DNA of 64,000 nt from Hirudo medicinalis (lineage: Eukaryota; Annelida; Clitellata; Hirudinida; Hirudinidae), in the NCBI GenBank assembly GCA_011800805.1, contig MPNW01000680.1, positions 98,805 to 162,804 on the forward strand, read 5' to 3'. Position 1 is the stretch's first letter, and each line of letters begins with the position of its first letter. The notes beneath the pieces are model-generated. The model had not been told where the DNA came from. It worked only from the letters and a program-made list of their open reading frames with translations, and did no database searches. Positions 55,900-64,000 of this stretch are shown in pieces. A program made the translations under genes and the position numbers.

Positions 55900-57112
55900 G
55901 CAAAATGATGATAAAATAGCATAGAAGATTGAAATTGCTGGTTGTTAGATTTCACAACAGTTGCCAGAAGTATGAATTGTTTTTCATGATGAATAATTAA
56001 ATTATAAATGCTAAGAATTGCGAACCAAGAAAATGGATGATATGTAAAAAAAAAAACTTCCTAAACCCTGATACAACTTAATCTTTTCTGATTTACCTCC
56101 TTGTGTAATAGATTGTTATACTGTCGAGTATAACAACAACAACAACAATAGTAATACTAATTAATACTACTACTAATAATAATGCAGAATGCTCTTACTC
56201 AATGTGAATGTAATTTTATTGCACAAATGTCGTTAGGGACATAGTAAAAATGCTTAGATTGCTTAAAGAATACTGCAACCAATGAATTTTGAATCAACTG
56301 GAAAATTTAATGTATATACTTTCCCATGGGAAAATCAAATGTTCATCTATTGTAACAATAGGCATAGTATCAGATTCATCATTACCATCATTTTTTTTTT
56401 TGAACTGATAAGCCAAACAAATCAACTTCATCTTCATCTAACCATTCAGCTCATAAAATATCAGAATTTTCTTTGAGTGCTATGATTGCCTTCAGCTCTT
56501 TCTGATATTTTGCATCCACTCGAATTGGCTGAAGGTTTTTTATTGATAAACGGGCGTTAATTGGTTATGCCCATGATCGCATTACTTGTTGCTGAACAGG
56601 TTTCTTTAACATGACTTGNTCCACTCGAATTGGCTGAAGGTTTTTTATTGATAAACGGGCGTTAATTGGTTATGCCCATGATCGCATTACTTGTTGCTGA
56701 ACAGGTTTCTTTAACATGACTTGTGAAGAGCCACCGACAGAAATTTTTGGCTCCTAGGCACAGCGGTCACGGGCCCATATTTTGTGGTAATTTTGCAATG
56801 GAAAAGTGAAATAAAGGTCATGATTGTAAAATTTTGATATTTTAAAACCTGAGCCCTTGGACACTTGCCCTCTCAGCGGTCCTGTTTGTGAAGCAACATA
56901 GGTTAGATTTTGCAAATCGGTTCAAGCATTGTCGACTGAACTGAAGGACTAACAGTAATGTTGTAAATCCATCTCTTAAAGTTTAGATTTTTATCATAAA
57001 AATAACGTTGTTGACGTCAATTAATCTTAAACTCATCCCCCCCCCTTGTCAAAAATTTTCAAACTTTTAAACCCCCTCCCTCCACTATTTTATTGATAAT
57101 TTATGGACGGCC
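55900..57112 (-). repeat. 1.2-kb interspersed element, copy 2 (inverted relative to 37 kb)
   Basis: This copy reads in reverse complement like 37215-38350. It includes GTTATACTGTCGAGTATAAC, AATTTTATTGCACAAATGTCG, TTTCCCATGGGAAAAT and the terminal AATTTATGGACGGCCCC. The copies are long and close enough to be recognised base by base over hundreds of positions. It contains the assembly duplication at 56515-56723. A partial third copy is visible around 60540-60640. Confidence 0.75.
56515..56723. repeat. Exact 104-bp tandem duplication split by one N
   Basis: Bases 56515-56618 and 56620-56723 are identical with an N at 56619. The sister element at 37 kb has this segment once. The duplication is therefore almost certainly an unmerged contig overlap. 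Confidence 0.9.
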
Positions 57113-58435
57113 CCTAATACCAAATCACGAAAATTTTACATTTTCTTGGGAAAATAGATGGAAATTAGATACTTTCGCAAAATTAGTGTTTGAATCTTCT
57201 AGTCGAAATGTAATGTCATATGTTAGACAAATGTTTACCAAGAGGACGATGCTTTTAAAATAAAAAAAATAATTTTATGTAGAACCTGCCCATTTTATCT
57301 CCTTTAGCATAAATGTGTTTAGTTATTTTAGCTAGTTTTCTTTAAACCAATTAGACTTTCTTAAATAATTAGAACAATTTGCTATGCAATGAATTGAATA
57401 CAATATTTAATTGCAAGGTTTTAAAAGTGTGCCTATAAACGAAACAAATGTCAAAATTACAATTTTCTTTCAAAGATATCTTTAGTGATGGAATGTGGCG
57501 AGCAAGATGTTGAGGGTAGCTAAGAACAGTCCGGAATTTCGGCATGGATGTACGACTGCACAGGGACCTCCACCAGTCAAAAAAAAAAAATTTCGACACC
57601 TTCGACCTGGCCTATACGTAAAGTTTTCTCCTGTGTTGAACGTCATTCATAATAATAGTAAGGTTTAAAAGTTTTTTAGTCCAGGTCAGGCGATATGATG
57701 TCATTGTTCTGAGGAGATGTTTGAAATAAACGAAATTTCTGGCGCATTGTTATGATTTCATAATTTTGTTGGGTTTATCATTAAAAGACTTTTCTTGAAC
57801 GTAATCGGGCGAAGTAACCCAAATATCGGACATAAGAAGCCGCAACTCACAACATATCCGTAGTCAAATTTTGATTGAAGAATTTTATTTCAATTTGATT
57901 TTGACACTTTCTTTTCCTCAATTGGTTTGTTTTTTTTTGGTTTATGTTTGGTTATGTTTCGAGGCGAGCCCTCAGACCAATTTCATGCCAGCCGCTCGAA
58001 AAACCACTGACAAAAGACTCGAATTATCGCCAGCCGGTTGTAAAATTCGCTTTGAGTTGAATCAAAATTAAAAAGAAATACTTCTAATTAATCGTCAGAT
58101 ATTCTACATTACCTCTAATCATTCTCAATTTTGAAAAATAAGGTCTATAATTAATTTAACCAATTTAGCGCAACGACCATTCACAGATAAGTGAAATAAT
58201 CGACAACTTCACGCCTATAAAAAACAGGATATAATTCACCCAGAATATAAAAAAAATTACTTCTAATGAATAGGCAGAATACTCTACATTACCCACACTT
58301 GAACTTAGACCCCTTAGGGTCACCCCTAAATCGCTTGATGATGCAAATATCAGCCGGCGGATATTTTATAGCCATTTTCCTTATTATTGTACTTTTGGAC
58401 CTTTAAAAAATTCAAATTTATTCAAAGTAAAAGTT
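57113..58435. other. Unassigned region
   Basis: No gene. 58040-58280 is a diverged direct repeat of 59375-59550 (shared CCAATTTAGCGC, CGACAACTTCAC). The two flank the hAT fragment and may be parts of one element. Confidence 0.4.
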
Positions 58436-59368
58436 TTATAAAAAGGCAAGACGATGTGGACCTAATCTACAAAAATTGTCAACTACTGTCTCTGCTGGTA
58501 TTTCAATATCTTGATTTATGTTCATAAGAGATAGCCCGTTTAGTCTGTTAGCTGTCATCGTAGATCGAAGATAAGTTTTTAACCTTTTGAGAGTCGAAAA
58601 ACTTCTTTCATTGCTAGTTGTTGTGGATGGTCTGATAGCTGAAATGAATAAAATCATTCTAACATTTGGGTATAAATCATTGTCTGTCCAATGCAGAGAA
58701 TCTATAAAATGTATTATTGTTCCCCAACATCTTTATCTTCATGCCATTTTAACCACCATCGCTCATACTCTGATTGTAAGCCATGTGTCGATGGCAAGTC
58801 TGGAAAAGCATCTGCAATCATCCTCAGCTGATCACTGGACAATGCTTCAGGATTTTTCAACATAACAGATGGCACCAACTTAGAGGCAAATTCAATGTCA
58901 CTGTATCTTGAACTAAAGCGCTCTTCAATTCCCCGAAGTCCCAAATCATATTTTCGCTACTTTGTTTTTTATTTGACATATTTAATGAAGATAACGATTT
59001 TGCTGGGTGTTAGCAAGTAGCCTCATCTTGCACGTTAAGGGCGAAGTTCAGCGTTCAGACCCCTGCTCATGAGCTAGGTGTGTGTGTGTGCAAGCTTTGG
59101 TCACAAGTAGGACGAAGTTCATCGGCCACTGAATCAACTAACGAACTGTGACTAAAGCTTATCAGTGGATTGTTGGGGTTGAAGGCTGGGGTAGTATTGC
59201 CGGTTTGAATCTGTCTATTGAGACACTGTCACTATGTTAGTTCTTGTTGATTACAAAATACTAATATTTTCATCAAAAGTCGTAAGTTATTGAAAAAAAG
59301 TAGATTTTTTCTTAGACTTTAAAAATCACGGGGAGGGCCATGCCCCCCCCCCCCCAAATCCGCCACTG
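58436..59368 (-). mobile_element. hAT transposon fragment, C-terminal dimerisation region
   Basis: The minus-strand end CAGTGGCGGATTTGGGG (59352-59368) is a typical terminus of the DUF4371/ZMYM1-type hAT group. Two minus-strand pieces, 58714-58944 and 58436-58657, encode the C-terminal transposase. The second contains TTTSNERSFSTLKRLKTYLR and TANRLNGLSLMNINQDI, the hAT dimerisation signature. The N-terminal part is deleted and stops separate the pieces. I did not find the other terminus. Confidence 0.75.
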
Positions 59369-59550
59369 CCTGTAACCATTCACAATTTTGAAACTTAAGG
59401 CATCTAATTTTTAATAACCAATTTAGCGCGACCGTCCTCTCGCACGAAAGTGAAATACGCGACAACTTCACTCCTCTAAGAAATACTAGACATTTCACCA
59501 AAATTAAAAAGTACTCTTCTAATTAATCGAAGATTCTCGAAATTTTGTCT

Positions 59551-61239
59551 GACCTTATTAAATATATTAGACCCTACTGGTTGCTCAGGAAAGTCAGAGG
59601 AAAGATTTTGCGAATATCTTAACCTAACATTTACCTGAGCAAAGGTACTCAAAGACTACTGTGTCACAAACCTTTAAAGTCTGGTGCGACTGCAAACTCA
59701 ACTGGGTAAAAACTCAAAAAAGCAAAAAAAGAGGATGTGGCTACATGTGACAAGTGCCTCCGCTGATATCACCGTCTGACGTTGCCAGATGATTAAAAGG
59801 CATGTGATTAAATGCGGAGGTGATTGGGTTCGTTGTCACTATCAAAATATCCCAGATATCGCCTGGATCCAATAATGACTAAGAAGATGATAAATAAATA
59901 TTAATAAATGACTAGCAAAATTATAAATTAATTTTTTCTATTTCGACTCAATAATGAAAGAGATATTTATCTTAATTTTGTGTTACATTTTTCTCATCGT
60001 GTTGGTGTAATATCCCTTTACCACCGCCTGTAAAAAGGAAATATACGTCTAGAGACGGAACTTTCCCACGGATTAACACTGTACTATTTTGCTTTTGATC
60101 AATTTATTATGACTATTTACACTGCGAACGTGCAAGCTCAACAATGAGTGAAGTTAATTAGCTGTAATTCCACCATTTCAAGTCCCATTTCTTCTGGAAG
60201 ATGGACAAGGATATCGTTTTTGGGAGATAGGGAACACAACTGTTGACCCATGACTTTTCGAAATGTAATGAAATCGATCCAACTTTGGCTTTTGATATAG
60301 CATTAACACGCAACCTAAGCGCTTCTCAATTCAAACTTTGACTGGCCACTTGAATTTAAGTAATTATAGACTCTCCTAAATGGACATCCAAATCTAACTT
60401 CTCTTTCAGCGGTTTGCACGAATATTCTCCTCGCGAAGCCCCCCGGATGAGTCTATTGATTCTGTCTAGAGAATTTTTTGGGTATTCCACCAACATATTT
60501 CTGAGAAGAAATTTCGGACCCAGCAGCCAAAGGAAAAGCAAAATAAAAGGTAACGACTGTAAAATTTTAATATTTTAAAACCCGGCTGAATCCCAGGCTA
60601 GCAGACCTCTTTGACCACCGATGCAAAACAAGTTGCAGCATTAAATCGACCCATTTCCTGGTACAGTTATAAACTGTTCGTGTGCACCAGGCTTATTCTG
60701 TTTCAAGAACATAAATGCATGAAACACATTCAATCTTTTCTTTCTTATCCTTAGTGATGTTTAAGAGGTGAGGCTTTCTTTCCAACCAGACGAATTGCCA
60801 AAATTACAGGTAGCACGTGCACTTTCGTAACCGGTGGAGAGAATATAGATGGCTGAGGCCTGCCTGATCAATTGTCATTAACGATCCTTAGCTCACAAAC
60901 ACTGCAGTTTCATCCACAGCAATCATGTCGGAGAGTTGGTACTTGGAAAGTCGATGCCATCATGAGAAGTCGGTAAGATTATTGCCCCGTGAGTCCTCCA
61001 CGATTCCATTCTTGTATTCGATGGAATAGTTTTTTCTTTTTGCACTCACATTGTCTGTGAATCAGGTAGCTCGAAGCTTTCTACTTCTCAGGTTCACATT
61101 TATTTGGAGATTGAAGGCACTTTCGAACAATGATGGAAAGAATGCTTTATTCTTAGCTATCAACTATCTAAACTGAATTCAGGAATACACATAAATAACT
61201 ACAGATATGTCGTTGTTCTAATTATAACTATAAAGTTCG
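59551..61239. other. Unassigned region with repeat scraps
   Basis: 59740-59870 gives a decayed Cys/His translation (ATCDKCLR, stop, YHRLTLPDD, then WVRCHYQNIPD) that could be a PHD-like finger from a LINE. 60540-60640 matches part of the 1.2-kb element. No gene. Confidence 0.35.
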
Positions 61240-62870
61240 AGATGCATCGTCCTTTGCTCCAACTCCATCGTTTCAAGCCATCTCGCCTCTATGACATTCG
61301 ATGTATTTCAGAGCACAAATGTGGTAGAAGTGATGAAACTGATTCAAGCTCTCCCAAACAAACAGTGCTTGCTCGACCCTATGCCAACCTGGCTCTTCAA
61401 GAAAATGTCCTCACTCATAGCACCTATTCTTGCAAAGATCTTCAACAAGTCACTCCTCCTCGGTAAAGTACCATTCCTCTAATCAAGAAATCCACCCTCG
61501 ACCCTTCTGATATTTTCCTTTACCGACCCATCTCTAATCTCTCCGTCGTCTCAAAGCTTCTGGAACGTATCGTGCTCGGCAGGGTTATGGGTTTTTTAAA
61601 TCATAATCTAAATCTAATTTTAGAAACTTCCATCTAAACCTCCTTCCTGAACATCAATCCGCCTATCGTCAACATCATTCCACCGAAAGTGCAGTTCTAC
61701 GAGTGTCGTCGAATCTTCTAAGCGCCGTTGGTGCCGGTCAGATGTCGCTGCTTTTTCTTCTCGACTCATCTGCAGCTTTTGACACTGTCGATCGTGACAT
61801 TCTTTTAGGACGACTAGAAACATCGTTCGGCTTCATGGGTTTCATTGTTTCGGTCGTACCTAATAGATAGTTCCTTCTCTGCATCGTCCTCTGCCTCTAT
61901 AACATGCGTAGTGCCCCAAGGCTCTGTTCTGGGCTCACTACTTTTCATGATGTACACGGCTGAACTTGAGAGCGTCATTCGGGCACATCTCCAATGTACG
62001 CTGATGATACGCAGGTCTGTGGTCACTGCCAACCAGACCAAACTGAATTCTTTTTTGTCAGGATTTCGAACTGTGTGGACGCCATCAGTGGCTGGATGTT
62101 CAGAGTCGTCTCCAATTAAACGTTGAAAGCCAGCAAAACTGAGGTGATGTGGTGCTCCTCTGGTCGATGTGAACCTGAATTCTCTTCCAAATCTGTCGTC
62201 ATCTGCTCCGACCTGATCCAGCCAGTATAATTTGTCCACAACCTTGGGAACTGGCTAGACTCAGACTGTTTCATGACCACTCACATCAACAAAACAACTC
62301 GTTCCAGCTTGGGGAAATTCGTAGCATCTCTGCTCCATTCTCATTTGATGTGCGGATGCTTCTCATTACATCTTTTATCATATCAAAGATTGATTACGGC
62401 AATTCAACTACGGTCGATTTACCTGCCTACCGCTTCGAGCAACTTCAGCGTGTCATCAACGCAGCTGCTAAAATCATAAATAACATGAAAACATGACCAA
62501 GTTACTCCTCTTCTCCATGATCTCTATTGGCTACACATTTACTAGAGAATTGACTACAAAATCTCTTCACTCGTTTTCAAGTCTCTCCTGGGTCATGCAT
62601 CGCCATACCTGCCCTTCACCCGCACTGCATTCATTCCTGCTAGGCGCGGGCTCAGATCAGCAATCAGGGGCTCCCTCGTCAAATCATATAAATTTCGACA
62701 CAATGGATGGCAGGTTTATAGATTTTGTTGGCCCACAGATCTGGAATAAACTCCCCCCTCGATTACCAGCACTGATCCAGCCGGATTTCAGGATTTCACT
62801 CCGTCCTCAAAACCTTCCTCTTCAGAGAAAGCTTCCCTCTACATTAGTGGTTTTGAAGTTCTGTTGAACA
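61240..62870 (+). mobile_element. Decayed CR1-like LINE, reverse-transcriptase region
   Basis: Translating across frameshifts gives the RT motifs in order: MKLIQALPNKQCLLDPMPTW (61334), the YRPISNLS-like region at about 61520, a FDTVDR-like motif at about 61780, CVVPQGSVLG (61903), remnants of the YADDTQ box around 61995-62015, then DYGNST-like and WNKLPP (62742) near the end. This is a non-LTR RT of the CR1/L2/Jockey type. Several frameshifts and stops disable it. A related 3' fragment is at 14560-17480. Confidence 0.85.
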
Positions 62871-63181
62871 TACGCCACTCTAACCAAACTGTATCGTTAT
62901 CGTTTAGCATATCTGTCGTACAAAGGCACCCGCTTGAATATTTACAAATAGAGTAATTACCTTCATTACATTATATTAATATTTTATAATTCAATATATC
63001 ATGTTTTTCTTAATACTCCGCCTTAGAGCTCCGACAGGGATCCTCAGAGGAGGTTCCCCCGTCTTCAAACTTTTCGGCCCTTTGACTCTCCTGACGTTTT
63101 CGGGGGGGGGGCGCATCCGGTGATCAGCCGTCGTCCCTGTCGGTTTTTTTTATCCTTCGGAACCCAACGCTTACCGCCGGT
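62871..63181. other. Transition into GC-rich sequence
   Basis: Base composition changes sharply near 63020, from AT-rich to GC-rich. This marks the edge of the minus-strand retroelement that continues past the window. Confidence 0.5.
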
Positions 63182-63405
63182 TATGAGAGGCTCTCTATGG
63201 CCTTCTTATGCCGGTCACTGCTGCCTGGACTGGAGCGACTTCCGAAAGCTCTCAATGGCTTCTTCATGCCGCATACTACCTGCTTTTGGCTTGCAATCTT
63301 CGACTATGCGAGGCTCTCTTTGGCCTTTTTATGTCGATCGCATCCACCCCAGTTGCCTACAGCGGTCATGAAAGCTCTCAGTGGCTTTTTTACACCGTGT
63401 ACTTA
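63182..63405. repeat. Two diverged 123-bp tandem units in retroelement 3' region
   Basis: TATGAGAGGCTCTCTATGGCC at 63182 is matched by TATGCGAGGCTCTCTTTGGCC at 63305. AAAGCTCTCAATGGCTTCTT is matched by AAAGCTCTCAGTGGCTTTTT. Read in minus orientation, this lies downstream of the stop codon at about 63650, so it is probably untranslated. Confidence 0.65.
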
Positions 63406-63649
63406 ATATATGCAAACTGGGCTTTATAATTTCTTTGTAGCGGCAGCCGGACTTCGAAATTTTCGAGACTCGACCGCGGGCCTTTAGGCGACCGCGGTTT
63501 GATCCTCAGTCCATAGTGCTTTGCGAGCCCGCAGTCGGCCCATTCCACCCGACAATACCTCGCGTCTCTCGGTCAATGCTTTGGCCCCGTCGTTCGGTGG
63601 ATCATTTACACCGGAGGTCGACGGCTTTCTCCGGCTTTCGTGAAGTGGC

Positions 63650-64000
63650 TTAAGATTTTTTCTGGCTCCTCATGTGCCAGATCCAGAATGATGCCGCTTC
63701 TGCGGCCTCAGACATCCGTGTCATAGCCTTCTTTCTTTTGCGGCTAGACAGTCCAATCTTCGCGAGGAAAGCGTAAGTCGAACTGCCGACTACGCCCCTT
63801 GCGCCAACCTCGATGGGGAACAGGTCTGTCCGGTATCCCTTCGCTTCCAGGTCCATCGACAGATCTGCATACGTATCTGCTTTGAGCGCGTTGCTTTATT
63901 GAAGCCTGTCCTCCCACGGTACCGTCAGCTCCACCAGAATGATGGCATCCGTCGACGACGACACGAGCACCAAATCCGGCCTCTTGCCACTTTCTATCAA
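63650..64000 (-). pseudogene. C-terminal endonuclease-like domain of a retroelement, runs off window
   Basis: The minus strand from 64000 reads GKRPDLVLVSS, then IILVELTVPWEDRL, an in-frame TAA, then YRTDLFPIEVGARGVVG and EAAEAASFWIW. The PD...(V)ELTVPWE pattern followed by VGxRG and EAAExxSxWxW is a recurrent C-terminal module of RT-linked proteins in animals. It resembles a PD-(D/E)xK restriction-like endonuclease, with Lys of ExK replaced. The in-frame stop means that this copy is dead or has one nonsense change. The 5' part lies beyond the window. Confidence 0.65.

Noticed and set aside
59010..59090. Second tRNA-like SINE head (GTTAGCAAGTAGCC ... GTTCAGACCCC)
   Set aside because: Suggestive A- and B-box spacing, but only one copy in the window and no tail or target duplication.
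59740..59870. PHD-finger-like Cys/His translation
   Set aside because: An internal stop, incomplete ligand set and location in repeat-rich DNA make it at most a LINE scrap.
1..64000. CRISPR arrays, bacterial operons or ribosomal RNA genes
   Set aside because: None seen; the window is clearly eukaryotic, and the repeats present are transposons, microsatellites and one minisatellite.

Overview
The window is AT-rich (about one third G+C), intron-rich animal nuclear DNA. The evidence is spliced genes with GT-AG introns, two homeobox genes, a cytosolic ribosomal protein gene with a metazoan-style layout, and dense eukaryotic transposons (hAT, mariner, CR1-like LINEs, an LTR remnant, tRNA-headed SINEs). 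I read it as an invertebrate or early-branching metazoan; the sequence alone does not fix the phylum. Exon models were built by hand from splice sites, reading phase and family resemblance. Each one joins in frame across every intron given.

Region 1-13 kb: two minus-strand genes. The first (1938-3919) encodes a 282-aa protein with axonemal-looking Tyr/Thr-Tyr motifs and has a perfect RFX X-box-like palindrome about 50 bp upstream of its ATG. The second (7436-12936) is a divergent VPS26-family (retromer arrestin-fold) gene of about 325 aa. It carries an unusual CxxC-x4-CxxC insertion, and its fourth intron holds an LTR-retrotransposon relic with a SAP-domain mini-gag. A degenerate TAACTN repeat with a 946-bp assembly gap lies at 4.4-5.6 kb.

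Region 13-20 kb: transposon ground (a TIR element, then a 2.5-kb hAT inserted with a clean 8-bp TSD into a CR1-like LINE), followed by the minus-strand RPL26 gene with a TOP-like leader exon.

Region 21-36 kb: one large plus-strand gene of 14 exons (1261 aa), the most interesting object here. It encodes a type I membrane protein with fibronectin-III-like ectodomains, a WS motif, a single transmembrane helix, a box1-like Trp/Pro-Pro motif just inside the membrane and a long Ser-rich tail. I interpret it as a class I cytokine receptor (gp130/Domeless-like). Its introns contain nested hATs, a mariner, a LINE and a MITE.

Region 36-40 kb: a minus-strand NK3/bagpipe-like homeobox gene (224 aa, eh1 motif plus NK-class homeodomain), convergent with the receptor gene. 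Region 44.9-47.2 kb: a plus-strand ENTPD4/7-like nucleoside-diphosphohydrolase gene lacking a recognisable last exon. Region 50.7-55.3 kb: a minus-strand gene (605 aa) with a Q50 paired-like homeodomain at its C-terminal side and an N-terminal conserved-looking domain I cannot name.

Region 55-64 kb: repeats. They include an inverted copy of the 37-kb element, a hAT fragment, a decayed CR1-like LINE and, at the GC-rich right edge, the C-terminal endonuclease-like part of another retroelement. Two exact tandem duplications split by a single N (47.8 and 56.6 kb) look like assembly joins.
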